Shown here: in pieces, positions 41,734-50,176 of the stretch
Numbering within the stretch: position 1 is the stretch's first letter
Layout of the letters: the number at the start of each line of letters is the position of its first letter
Assembly (NCBI GenBank): GCA_964432565.1
Contig: CAYSOA010000006.1
Span: 32,101-96,100, forward strand
DNA: 64,000 nucleotides
Direction of reading: 5' to 3'
From: CAIOHW01 sp964432565
GTDB taxonomy: Bacteria > Bdellovibrionota > UBA1018
The notes under the pieces: model-generated
Told to the model about the DNA's origin: nothing
Seen by the model: only the letters and a program-made list of their open reading frames with translations
Database searches by the model: none
Position numbers and translations under genes: made by a program

Positions 41734-42516
41734 CTACTTGATATTCGCCGTTGCGCCCATCATCTGATCGGCGACGCTCATGACCTTGGTGTTCATCTCA
41801 TAAGCACGCTGGGTCTGAATCAACTCCACCATGCTGTTGGCAACGTTCACATTCGATCCTTCGAGTGCTCCCTGGGTGATGGATCCCATTCCGTTCTCTC
41901 CGGGCACCCCCTGAAGCGGAGCACCGCTCGCGGCACTGGCCTTCACAATGCCATTACCGGCAGCAAGCAATCCCTCCTCGTTCAGGAAGGTCACGAGTTG
42001 AACTTGTCCGATCACGGCCTCTTCTCCCCCAGGAAGTGCGGCCTTCACTTCACCATTGGCGGCGACACTGATGCCGGCGGCATTGGGGGGAACCGTGATC
42101 TCGGGCAGGAGTCGTGCACCATTGCTCAGCACCAACCTGCCACCGGGATCGCGATGGAAAGCCCCCGTTCGCGTGTAGGCGACCTCGCCATTGGGCATCT
42201 GCACCGGAAAGAATCCCGAACCTTCAATCATGAAATCGAACTGGTGATAGGTCATTCGCGCCGGACCCTGCTCATAGATCTTGTGGTTGGCGCCGATTCG
42301 AACGCCCATCCCCTGCTGAATGCCAACAGGGGTCTGCGTGGCCGCTCCCAGCTGGGCTCCAGGCTCGGCGATCGTTTCGTACATGAGATCCTTAAATTCG
42401 ATTCTGCCGCGCTTGTAGCCATCGGTATTCACGTTCGCCAGATCGTTGGAAATGCGCTCGATGTTCGCCTGTTGTGCTTCAAGGCCCGTGGATGCTGAAG
42501 AGAGTGCGCGAATCAT
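41734..42516 (-). CDS. flgG: Flagellar distal rod protein FlgG
   Basis: 260 residues, the usual length. FlgG forms the distal rod. RALSSASTGLEAQQANIERISNDLANVNTDGYKRGR, at 3-38, is the N-terminal coiled coil with the ANVNT-GYKR box; DLMYETIAEPGAQ is the FlgG-specific loop; the C-terminus ALEGSNVNVANSMVELIQTQRAYEMNTKVM is diagnostic. Preceded by GGAAAG and one base from flgF. Confidence 0.96.
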   Translation of the reverse strand: MIRALSSASTGLEAQQANIERISNDLANVNTDGYKRGRIEFKDLMYETIAEPGAQLGAATQTPVGIQQGMGVRIGANHKIYEQGPARMTYHQFDFMIEGSGFFPVQMPNGEVAYTRTGAFHRDPGGRLVLSNGARLLPEITVPPNAAGISVAANGEVKAALPGGEEAVIGQVQLVTFLNEEGLLAAGNGIVKASAASGAPLQGVPGENGMGSITQGALEGSNVNVANSMVELIQTQRAYEMNTKVMSVADQMMGATANIK

Positions 42517-42517
42517 A

Positions 42518-43417
42518 CTAGAGCTTTCCTATGTCGTTGGCTTCACGTTGCATCAGCTCGCCGTAGGTCTTCAGTGCCTTCATGTCGTGCTCGAACATCC
42601 TGTTCGCTCGAATCAGGGCCGTCATTTCTTCGACCGGATTGACGTTCGATGTTTCGAGCACTCCCTGTAGGACCTTCGAGCGCTCAGACTCCCGCAGATT
42701 CGCTGGATCCGGATTCACGAACATCAGGGCTGCGTCCTTGCGCAGGCTTCTGGGGTCGTTGAACTCGGCCACCGACAACTGGCCAACCAGTGAACCCCCG
42801 GCATAGATTTCTCCCTGCTCGTTGATACTGACGTTCCCGGCAGCATCCCGGAGATTGACGAACCGCCCCGCCACACCCTGCTCAGCCGCGACTCCTCCTT
42901 GAGTCTCGAGCCCTCCTTGGCCCGGCTGAGCGTTGGTGAGTGGCTGCGCGGTGTTCGGGTTTTGGGCGGCCAACCCCCCGGGTTGAGATGTCAGCACGGG
43001 GAATCCTTCGGAAGTCACCAACCGTCCATCCGTAGACAGCTTGAAGCTTCCATGCCTCGTGTAGCGAATGCCCGAAGGCGTGCTGACCTCAAAAAATCCA
43101 GGGCCCTCCAGCGCCAAGTCCAGCTTTCCGTTGGTGACGCGCAGGCTTCCTGGTCGAAAATTGGTGACCGATCGGTCGACGGCGACAAAGGACTGGTCGC
43201 GACCATCCAGAGGGGAAAGGTCTTTGTCCCTGATCGGACCTCGCGGGATGTCGGCAGCGAGGTGTTCACGCTCGTTTGAAGCGAGATATTCCTTGAAGGT
43301 CAGCTCATCCTTCTTGAACCCCATCGTGTCGGCGTTCGCCAAATTGTTGGCGACGACGTCCACGGCCTGGGCTCTTGCGGCTGCTCCTGCGGTTGCTGTC
43401 CAAATTCCACTTGCCAC
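42518..43417 (-). CDS. flgF: Flagellar proximal rod protein FlgF-like
   Basis: 299 residues. GIWTATAGAAARAQAVDVVANNLANADTMGFKKDE, at 4-38, is the N-terminal rod helix and box; the C-terminus LETSNVNPVEEMTALIRANRMFEHDMKALKTY is typical. An Ala/Gln/Pro-rich insert at about 155-195 is unusual. GTG 43417 is chosen: AGAAGGGG lies six bases upstream, and the longer frame to 43450 would overlap the promoter -10. It is the first gene of the minus-strand flagellar operon and pairs with flgG. Confidence 0.92.
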   Translation of the reverse strand: MASGIWTATAGAAARAQAVDVVANNLANADTMGFKKDELTFKEYLASNEREHLAADIPRGPIRDKDLSPLDGRDQSFVAVDRSVTNFRPGSLRVTNGKLDLALEGPGFFEVSTPSGIRYTRHGSFKLSTDGRLVTSEGFPVLTSQPGGLAAQNPNTAQPLTNAQPGQGGLETQGGVAAEQGVAGRFVNLRDAAGNVSINEQGEIYAGGSLVGQLSVAEFNDPRSLRKDAALMFVNPDPANLRESERSKVLQGVLETSNVNPVEEMTALIRANRMFEHDMKALKTYGELMQREANDIGKL

Positions 43418-43447
43418 GAAACACCCCTTCTCAGGGGTAAGTAAAGG

Positions 43448-43474
43448 CAATCGGCATGCCGCAAAAAAACTGAA
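43448..43474 (-). promoter_or_regulatory. Sigma-28 (FliA)-type promoter of the flgF operon
   Basis: On the coding strand TTCAGTTT (43474-43467) and GCCGATTG (43455-43448) are separated by exactly 11 bases, against the consensus TAAAGTTT-N11-GCCGATAA; six of eight bases match in each box. The -10 ends about 30 bases before the flgF GTG. Confidence 0.6.
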
Positions 43475-43636
43475 GGATTTTCAGGAAAATTTCTCCGAGC
43501 ACCCGGAAATTTCTGCCCGGATGGGAAAAAAGCTCCTCTTAACCCGGCAACTCCTGCCCAGTTGGAAGGACTCGCGTCCTGAAGGGAGCGGTCCTCGCAC
43601 CTTGAGGCAATCGCCCAACTATGCCACTAATGAGGA

Positions 43637-44515
43637 ATGCTCATTTTGGCCGGAAAGGCCGTCGTCGACAGCCTCGCTCCCGCCTTGGATCAGCGCCTTG
43701 CAGCGTTCACCCGAGCTTCCGGACGTGCACCGAGACTCGACGTGATTCTCGTGGGAGAAGACCCTTCGAGCCACCTCTATGTTCGGAGCAAGCAGCGTGA
43801 AGCCTCACGTCTCGGCATCACCGTGCGCCTGCATCACCTTTCAGCTCTTGCGCCGGCACAAGATGTTCAAACTCTCGTGGACTCCCTCAATGAGGACGAA
43901 GGGGTGGACGGGATCCTGATCCAGCGCCCCCTGCCTCGGTCGTACGACCTTTCTGAGGTCTCGTCCTGGATCGATCCCGCCAAGGATGTGGACGCCTTCC
44001 ACCCAGAGCTGGTGGGCAGGCTCGCTCTCGGCATCCCTGCACTGACTCCCTGCACTCCGCGCGGAATCATGGCTATCCTTGCGCATTACGGAATCGCCGT
44101 TGCCGGAAAGCTGGCCTGCGTGGTCGGCAGGAGTCCGATTGTTGGCAAGCCCCTCAGCTACATGCTGCTCAATGCAGATGCCTCGGTGATGCAGTGCCAC
44201 AGCAAGACGGCCAACCTTACGACCCTCACCTCACAGGCGGATCTGCTCTTCGTGGCCGCCGGCGTTCCGCGATTCATCGGCCGAGAGCACGTGAAGCCCG
44301 GCGCCATTGTCGTGGACGTAGGAATTCATCGCCTGCCGGATGGTTCGCTCTGCGGAGATGTGCGCGCCGAGGAGATGCCCTCCGTTGCTGGTGGCCTCAC
44401 CCCCGTTCCAGGTGGCGTGGGCCCACTCACCATCCACATGCTGATGCAAAACGTCGTCACTGCGGCACAGGCAAGGCTGGACACCGGCCGCGGCCCAAGT
44501 GTACGACATCCCTGA
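43637..44515 (+). CDS. folD: Bifunctional methylene-THF dehydrogenase/cyclohydrolase
   Basis: 292 residues. FolD interconverts 5,10-methylene-, methenyl- and 10-formyl-tetrahydrofolate with NADP. SHLYVRSKQREASRLGI supplies catalytic Lys; DGILIQRPLPR, CTPRGIMAIL, VVGRSPIVGKPLSYMLL and GGVGPLTIHMLMQN are all present. ILAGKAVVDSL is the normal start, so ATG 43637 is firm, although GAGGA sits directly against it. It lies three bases before gcvT, sensibly linking one-carbon units from glycine cleavage to folate. Confidence 0.96.
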   Translation: MLILAGKAVVDSLAPALDQRLAAFTRASGRAPRLDVILVGEDPSSHLYVRSKQREASRLGITVRLHHLSALAPAQDVQTLVDSLNEDEGVDGILIQRPLPRSYDLSEVSSWIDPAKDVDAFHPELVGRLALGIPALTPCTPRGIMAILAHYGIAVAGKLACVVGRSPIVGKPLSYMLLNADASVMQCHSKTANLTTLTSQADLLFVAAGVPRFIGREHVKPGAIVVDVGIHRLPDGSLCGDVRAEEMPSVAGGLTPVPGGVGPLTIHMLMQNVVTAAQARLDTGRGPSVRHP

Positions 44516-44518
44516 ATT

Positions 44519-45625
44519 ATGGCGAAACGCACAGCACTTTACGACGAGCACGTCCGCCTCGGCGGGCGAATGATTGACTTCGGCGGATGGGACCTTCCCG
44601 TTCAGTACACCGGCCTCATGGAAGAGCACTTGGCGTGCAGATCCACGGCCGGACTCTTCGATGTCAGCCACATGGGAGAAGTCCACGTCGAAGGTCCGGA
44701 TGCGGAGTCATTCCTCAACGACCTTCTGACCAATAACGTCACGAAGGTTGCCGTGGGACAGGCCCAGTATTCGGTCATGTGCCAGGACGACGGCGGATGT
44801 GTCGACGACCTGATCATCTATCGTCGCGCGCAGGACAAGTTCCTGGTCGTGGTGAACGCCAGCAATGACGACAAGGACTTCGCCTGGATGCGCACGGTGC
44901 TGGCCCGCAAGGGTTACCGATGCACCCTCACGCATGAAAGCGCCCACTATTCCCAGGTCGCGATCCAGGGTCCCAAGGCTGCTGAAATTCTTCAGACACT
45001 GACCAAGACCGACCTTTCTTCGATCAAAACCTACTGGTTTGCTGAAGGAACAGTATGTGGTGGCGTGCCCGCCATTCTGGCCCGAACGGGTTACACGGGC
45101 GAGGACGGGTTTGAAGTCTACACGGCGTGGGACAAGGGTCCGGAGGTGTGGCGCGCACTTCTGGAAGCGGGGAAGCCGATGGGACTTACTCCCTGCGGAC
45201 TCGGCGCGCGCGATACGCTGCGACTCGAAATGAAGTATCCGCTGTATGGCCACGAGATCAACGACAAGATCCATCCGCTCGATGCGGGACTGGGCTGGGT
45301 CGTCAAGCTCGACAAGACCAACGACTTTGTCGGCAAATCGGCGCTGATCGCCGCAAAGGAGAGGGGAATCTCCCGCACGCTGGTTGGCCTCAACATGCTC
45401 GACCGCGGCATTCCCCGACAGGGCTACGGAATCTTCAGCGCCGAAGGCACCGAGCAGATCGGTGAAGTCACGAGCGGCACGCAGTCGCCCTCGCTGAAGC
45501 AGGCCATCGCTGTCGCATTCATCCCGAAGGCCCTCTCCGCCATCGGAACCAAAGTTACTGTCGACATCCGTGGCGCCAAGGTTGCCGCAGAAGTCGTCGC
45601 CACCCCATTCTACAAGAGGAGCTGA
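44519..45625 (+). CDS. gcvT: Glycine cleavage T-protein (aminomethyltransferase)
   Basis: 368 residues. GcvT takes the aminomethyl group from lipoyl-GcvH, releases ammonia and makes 5,10-methylene-THF. GGRMIDFGGWDLPVQYTG, DVSHMGEVHVEGPDAESFLN, TGYTGEDGFEV and GLGARDTLRLE are conserved, as is the C-terminal FVGKSAL barrel and RGAKVAAEVVATPFYKR end. It is of normal length. folD is directly upstream and gcvH follows by two bases. Confidence 0.97.
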   Translation: MAKRTALYDEHVRLGGRMIDFGGWDLPVQYTGLMEEHLACRSTAGLFDVSHMGEVHVEGPDAESFLNDLLTNNVTKVAVGQAQYSVMCQDDGGCVDDLIIYRRAQDKFLVVVNASNDDKDFAWMRTVLARKGYRCTLTHESAHYSQVAIQGPKAAEILQTLTKTDLSSIKTYWFAEGTVCGGVPAILARTGYTGEDGFEVYTAWDKGPEVWRALLEAGKPMGLTPCGLGARDTLRLEMKYPLYGHEINDKIHPLDAGLGWVVKLDKTNDFVGKSALIAAKERGISRTLVGLNMLDRGIPRQGYGIFSAEGTEQIGEVTSGTQSPSLKQAIAVAFIPKALSAIGTKVTVDIRGAKVAAEVVATPFYKRS

Positions 45626-45627
45626 AC

Positions 45628-46008
45628 ATGGGTTTTCCCGCAGAACTGAAATACACCAAGGATCACGAGTGGCTGAAGATCGAGGGCAAGATGGCCACGG
45701 TCGGAATCACGGACCATGCCCAATCCGCCCTGGGCGACATCGTTTACGTGGACCTGCCCAAGGTGGGCCGGGAACTGAAGCCCCATGAGACCTTTGGCGT
45801 CGTCGAGAGCATCAAGGCGGTTTCGGACCTCTACTCTCCAGCGGCAGGAAAGGTCGTCGAAGTGAACAGCGCGCTGGTCAATGATCCCTCACAGATCAAT
45901 CGCGATCCGCATGCGGGCGCCTGGATGATCAAGATGGAGCTGTCCGAGGATGCAGCTGGACTCATGGATGCCGCCGCGTACGAAGCGTACGTCGCCACCC
46001 TGAAGTGA
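45628..46008 (+). CDS. gcvH: Glycine cleavage H-protein
   Basis: 126 residues, the lipoyl carrier of the glycine cleavage system. The lipoylated lysine lies in VVESIKAVSDLYSP; KYTKDHEWLKIEGKMATVGIT and QSALGDIVYVDLPKVG are conserved. GAGGAG precedes ATG 45628. It is third in folD-gcvT-gcvH and converges on gcvP with a nine-base gap. Confidence 0.97.
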   Translation: MGFPAELKYTKDHEWLKIEGKMATVGITDHAQSALGDIVYVDLPKVGRELKPHETFGVVESIKAVSDLYSPAAGKVVEVNSALVNDPSQINRDPHAGAWMIKMELSEDAAGLMDAAAYEAYVATLK

Positions 46009-46017
46009 TCCGCCGAC

Positions 46018-48873
46018 CTACCGATAGCTATCCATCGGTGGGCAGGCACAAATCAAATTTCGATCGCCTTGAACGGCATTGATGCGGCTCACTGACGGCC
46101 AAAACTTGTTGTCACGCGTCCACGAAGCCGGAAACGCAGCCTTTTCACGCGAATAAGGACGATCCCACTGATCTCCTGCAACGACGCGCGCCGTGTGGGG
46201 TGCGAGCTTCAGGACATTCACCAGACGATCGACCTTACCCTGCTCGATCTCGGCGATCTCCTGGCGAATGGCGATCATCGCGTCGCAGAAGCGATCGAGC
46301 TCCGCAAGCGATTCACTCTCGGTCGGCTCGACCATGATCGTTCCGGCAACCGGGAACGACACCGTCGGCGCATGGAAGCCATAGTCCATGAGTCGCTTGG
46401 CGACGTCCTCTACCTCGATACCGGTCGCAGCCTTGATGGGTCTTAGATCCAAAATGCACTCGTGGGCCACACGTCCACTGCCCCCTTTATAGAGCACCGG
46501 ATAATGCGGCTCGAGGCGACGCGCGATGTAGTTGGCGCTCAAAATGGCCACTTCCGTCGCGCGCTTGAGCCCCTCGGCACCCATCATGGCAATGTACATC
46601 CACGAAATGGGAAGGATACTCGCACTGCCCCAGGGCGCAGCCGACACCGCACCGATTGCCGACGCGGAGGCCTTCGTTTTAACGATCGAGTGCCCAGGAA
46701 GGAAGGGCGCCAGATGCTTCGCGACACAGATCGGACCCATTCCTGGTCCGCCGCCCCCATGGGGAATGCAGAACGTCTTGTGGAGGTTGAGGTGGCAGAC
46801 ATCTGGGCCGAAGTCACCCGGACGGCAAAGTGCGACTTGCGCGTTCATGTTCGCGCCGTCCATATACACTTGCCCGCCTTGCGCGTGGATCAACGAGCAG
46901 ATCTCACGGATCGCCTCTTCAAATACGCCGTGGGTTGAGGGGTAGGTCACCATGAGTGCGGCAAGATTCTTCCCGTGCTCGACGGCCTTGGCCTTGAGAT
47001 CGGCAAGATCGATGTTACCCTGCTCATCACACTCCACCACCACGACCTGCATGCCTGCCATCACGGCGCTTGCCGGATTCGTTCCGTGGGCAGACTTCGG
47101 AATGAGGCAGATGTTTCGATGCGCTTCACCGCGAGCCTGGTGATACTGGCGAATGACCAGAAGCCCCGCGTACTCACCCTGAGAGCCCGCATTCGGCTGC
47201 AACGAAACGCCCGGGAAACCGGTAATTTCGGCAAGCCATGTCGTGAGCTCGTCGAACATCTGGTGATAACCGACCGCCTGCTCACTCGGAAGGAACGGGT
47301 GAAGTTTGGCGATTTTAGGCCAGGTGACCGGAAGCATCTCGGCCGTCGCATTGAGCTTCATCGTGCATGAGCCCAAGGCAATCATCGAATTCGCCAGCGA
47401 AAGGTCGCGTGACTCGAGCCTGCGCATGTAGCGGAGCATCTCCGTCTCGGAGTGGTACTGACTAAACACCGGGTGTTGAAGCGCAGGCCCTTTTCGAACC
47501 AGTGCTGCGGGAATCGACGCTCCCGCAGCGGCTGCGGTATCGGGAGCCGGCTTGCCGGCCGCCTGCGCGAAAACGGCGACCAGACGCAAAAACTCGTCCT
47601 CAGTCACCGCTTCGTCCATCGAAACCGTAACTTCCTGATCGGAGAGCCAGCGCACGTTGATCCTTGCCTCGTCGCCCGCCGCCTTCAGTGCAGAAGCCTG
47701 GACTGCCCCGAGCTTCACGTGCACGGTATCGAAGTACTGATTCGACTGCAGCCCATAGCCGAGCTTGGTCAATGCCTCTGCCAGGCGCCGCGCCCAATGA
47801 TTCACTCGTTCAGCGATATCCTTGAGGCCTTCCGGACCGTGGTAGACCGCATACATCGATGCCATGACGGCAAGCAGGACCTGCGCCGTGCAGATGTTGC
47901 TGGTGGCCTTGTCACGGCGGATATGTTGTTCGCGAGTCTGGAGAGCCAGGCGAATTGCGGGGCGCCCCTCGGCATCCTGCGAGACTCCGACGATGCGTCC
48001 CGGAATCAACCGCTTGTATTCATCGCGAGTCGAAAGATAGGCCGCGTGCGGTCCCCCGAAGCCCATGGGAACCCCAAAGCGCTGAGTGGTGCCCACGGCA
48101 ACATCGGCTCCGAGCTCTCCCGGGGGCGTCAACAGCACGAGCGAAAGCAGATCCGCGCAGAGGATCGTGCGTACATCGAGCTTCCTCGCTTCATCGAAAA
48201 TCTTTCGAGGATCTTCAATGGTGCCGTCCGTATTCGGATACTGGACGAGTACAGCGAAGGGCTTGATGGATTCCAGATTCCAGGTTGCGGGATCCGAGAC
48301 CTGCACGGGGATTCCCAGCGGAACGGCGCGAGTCCGCACGACCTCGATCGTCTGCGGATGACACTTCGAAGAAACAAGAAAGGGACGATTCTCCGACTTT
48401 CCCTGAATCGCCTGGCACATCGCCATTGCCTCTGCTGCGGCCGTTCCTTCATCGAGAAGGGAGGCATTCGCAATCGGAAGTCCGGTGAGTTCAATGATCA
48501 TCGTCTGGAAGTTCAAAAGCGCTTCCAGTCTGCCCTGCGAGATTTCAGCCTGGTAGGGAGTGTACTGAGTGTACCATCCGGGGTTCTCCAGGATGTTGCG
48601 CTGAATGACAGCAGGTGTGACGCAGTCATAATAGCCCATGCCGATATAGGAACGGGCCTGCACATTCTTCTCAACGAGACCCTCCAGCCTAGTCAGCGCT
48701 TCCGTCTCGGACAAGGCGCCTGGAAGCTCGAGTGCCCGCTGCAGTCGAATCCCTTCAGGAACCGTCTCCTGAATCAGCTCTTCCATCGATCCGGCGCCAA
48801 TGGCTGCCAACATCTTGGAGACATCGTGATTTCGGGGACCTACGTGCCGATCAACGAAGGGGGTCTTCTGCAT
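46018..48873 (-). CDS. gcvP: Glycine cleavage P-protein (decarboxylase), single-chain
   Basis: 951 residues, the fused form of P-protein (both halves in one chain). It decarboxylates glycine with PLP and loads the aminomethyl group onto GcvH. The PLP lysine lies in CHLNLHKTFCIPHGGGGPG; RHVGPRNHDVSKMLAAIG is the usual N-terminus and IGSCTMKLNATAEMLP and PNAGSQGEYAGLL mark the C-terminal half. It lies on the opposite strand from gcvT-gcvH, facing them, so its expression is separate. AAGG precedes ATG 48873. No glycine riboswitch was seen in its leader. Confidence 0.96.
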   Translation of the reverse strand: MQKTPFVDRHVGPRNHDVSKMLAAIGAGSMEELIQETVPEGIRLQRALELPGALSETEALTRLEGLVEKNVQARSYIGMGYYDCVTPAVIQRNILENPGWYTQYTPYQAEISQGRLEALLNFQTMIIELTGLPIANASLLDEGTAAAEAMAMCQAIQGKSENRPFLVSSKCHPQTIEVVRTRAVPLGIPVQVSDPATWNLESIKPFAVLVQYPNTDGTIEDPRKIFDEARKLDVRTILCADLLSLVLLTPPGELGADVAVGTTQRFGVPMGFGGPHAAYLSTRDEYKRLIPGRIVGVSQDAEGRPAIRLALQTREQHIRRDKATSNICTAQVLLAVMASMYAVYHGPEGLKDIAERVNHWARRLAEALTKLGYGLQSNQYFDTVHVKLGAVQASALKAAGDEARINVRWLSDQEVTVSMDEAVTEDEFLRLVAVFAQAAGKPAPDTAAAAGASIPAALVRKGPALQHPVFSQYHSETEMLRYMRRLESRDLSLANSMIALGSCTMKLNATAEMLPVTWPKIAKLHPFLPSEQAVGYHQMFDELTTWLAEITGFPGVSLQPNAGSQGEYAGLLVIRQYHQARGEAHRNICLIPKSAHGTNPASAVMAGMQVVVVECDEQGNIDLADLKAKAVEHGKNLAALMVTYPSTHGVFEEAIREICSLIHAQGGQVYMDGANMNAQVALCRPGDFGPDVCHLNLHKTFCIPHGGGGPGMGPICVAKHLAPFLPGHSIVKTKASASAIGAVSAAPWGSASILPISWMYIAMMGAEGLKRATEVAILSANYIARRLEPHYPVLYKGGSGRVAHECILDLRPIKAATGIEVEDVAKRLMDYGFHAPTVSFPVAGTIMVEPTESESLAELDRFCDAMIAIRQEIAEIEQGKVDRLVNVLKLAPHTARVVAGDQWDRPYSREKAAFPASWTRDNKFWPSVSRINAVQGDRNLICACPPMDSYR

Positions 48874-48970
48874 GCCTGCCTTCTACCAACTCCCCGTCGG
48901 TGTCGCCACGAGGGAGAGAGAATTTTTTCTTGACGAAAAATCGCCTCTTTCCCTCTAGGCATCCGGGACA

Positions 48971-48992
48971 GGTGCCGCTATGGTCGGGCACC
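48971..48992. repeat. Inverted repeat before the gene at 48997
   Basis: AGGTGCC and GGCACCT arms around a short loop, ending a few bases before ATG 48997. It could be an operator or a start-site hairpin; it lies between divergent gcvP and the small gene. Confidence 0.4.
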
Positions 48993-48996
48993 TCGC

Positions 48997-49368
48997 ATGA
49001 ATCAGTTTGGATCTTTCAACATGGGCTGGCAGCAGCCCCAGTCGGCCACCCCTCCTGCTTTCAACCCTCCTCCGGGTAATGCCGCCGCAGGAGCCGTGCC
49101 GATGGACGATCTCGCTCGACTATTTAATACGGCGCTGGTCTCCACGCGCGATCAGCCGGCTCGCGACTGGATGAGCGAGATCCAGCGTCTCATGGATACT
49201 CCCGCACTAAGGTCCCTGCTCAGCTCCATTCGACACCTGGCTCGCAGTCAGGGCATCAGTGAGGTGGCCGCAGCTGAGGAAATGATTCGAACGGTGCGTG
49301 CGCTTGACGGGGTCTGGCGCGACTATGTTTTTCAAGAAGGTCTCGACCGGCTCAAGTCTTCAGGATGA
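48997..49368 (+). CDS. Small protein of unknown function
   Basis: 123 residues. The first 35 are Gln/Pro/Ala-rich and disordered; the rest is helical (MDDLARLFNTALVSTRD, WMSEIQRLMDTPALRSLLSSIRHLARS, VAAAEEMIRTVRALDGVWRDYVF). No signal peptide or membrane segment. No family is recognised. No ribosome site precedes ATG 48997, which follows an inverted repeat. The 3' end overlaps the converging TonB-like gene by 17 bases. Confidence 0.6.
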   Translation: MNQFGSFNMGWQQPQSATPPAFNPPPGNAAAGAVPMDDLARLFNTALVSTRDQPARDWMSEIQRLMDTPALRSLLSSIRHLARSQGISEVAAAEEMIRTVRALDGVWRDYVFQEGLDRLKSSG

Positions 49369-50161
49369 ACTCCCAGCGCACCCGAACGCGCCCGTCCTTG
49401 TCGAAAAGACCTCTCGGCGGATTAGGAAAGGGGCCTGCCTCGTTGAATGCCTTGATGGCAGCAGAGTCCAGAGTGTCCAATCCTGATTCCCCCACGATCT
49501 CCACATCAACCACTTTGCCACCGGCATCCAGGACGACCTGTACCTGGGTCCGATGATCCATCTCGCTGGCGATGCGGCGCCCCATTTTGTAGTGGCGCAA
49601 TAAGTGCTGCCTGAGAATCGGCTCCCAGGCATGTTCGAGGCGGCCCCGAATTCGCTCGAAGTAACCAAAGAAGACGAACTCACGCGTGCTGAGCGCCGTC
49701 TCCTGACCCTCTTGCACGCCAGAGACGTACTCACTCAGGCGCGAATCCCCAGGCGCATTCACTCCCGGGACTGGGACGGCCCTTGGAAGAATCGGAATTC
49801 CGAATCGCGATAGATCGGGGCCTCTTTTGTCCGCGCGAGGTCTGGCTGTCCCGCCCGCCTGTCGGCCTCCTGTCGCACTGACTGTCTGGCGGTCGACGCG
49901 CTGGTTACGTTCACCAAGGAAGGCCCCCTCATCTGGAGTCTGCTGATTGTCTGCAGCCCGGGTTCGCACCACCTGCTTGATGGTCTCCTGTCGAAGCTTG
50001 ATCGACCGCGGCGCTTCCAACTCGACCAAGAGCGGTTCAGGGAGGATGGTATCAGCTGCCCGCTTTTGGATCAGGATGAGGCATGCCAAGAACATGGCGG
50101 CGTGGAGCCCCAGTGAAAACCCTAGATCCTGCCTGTAATGCACTACACCTCTGCGCCCCAC
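49352..50161 (-). CDS. TonB-family energy transducer-like protein
   Basis: 269 residues. An N-terminal membrane segment (LGFSLGLHAAMFLACLILI, about 13-31) is followed by a charged, Gln/Arg-rich periplasmic region and a C-terminal TonB-type domain at about 195-269 (VQVVLDAGGKVVDVEIVGESG, then LDSAAIKAFNEAGPFPNPP). It lacks the Pro-Glu/Pro-Lys repeats of classical TonB, and no ExbB/ExbD is nearby, so it may be a TonB-like or TolA-like adaptor. It follows PBP1A by 15 bases on the same strand. Start GTG 50161 or GTG 50143. Confidence 0.75.
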   Translation of the reverse strand: MGRRGVVHYRQDLGFSLGLHAAMFLACLILIQKRAADTILPEPLLVELEAPRSIKLRQETIKQVVRTRAADNQQTPDEGAFLGERNQRVDRQTVSATGGRQAGGTARPRADKRGPDLSRFGIPILPRAVPVPGVNAPGDSRLSEYVSGVQEGQETALSTREFVFFGYFERIRGRLEHAWEPILRQHLLRHYKMGRRIASEMDHRTQVQVVLDAGGKVVDVEIVGESGLDTLDSAAIKAFNEAGPFPNPPRGLFDKDGRVRVRWEFILKT

Positions 50162-50176
50162 ATCGGCGCTTCGGGA

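Noticed and set aside
36186..43417. Many long plus-strand frames opposite the flagellar genes
   Set aside because: They are antisense shadows of GC-rich genes with no family motifs, and the minus frames are full-length flagellar proteins.
43418..43636. Sigma-54 promoter before flgF
   Set aside because: CTGGGCAGGAGTTGCC is similar, but the GG-to-GC distance is off by at least one base from the strict spacing. The sigma-28 boxes fit better.
48874..48996. Glycine riboswitch before gcvP
   Set aside because: None of the conserved tandem aptamer features were found in this gap or before gcvT.
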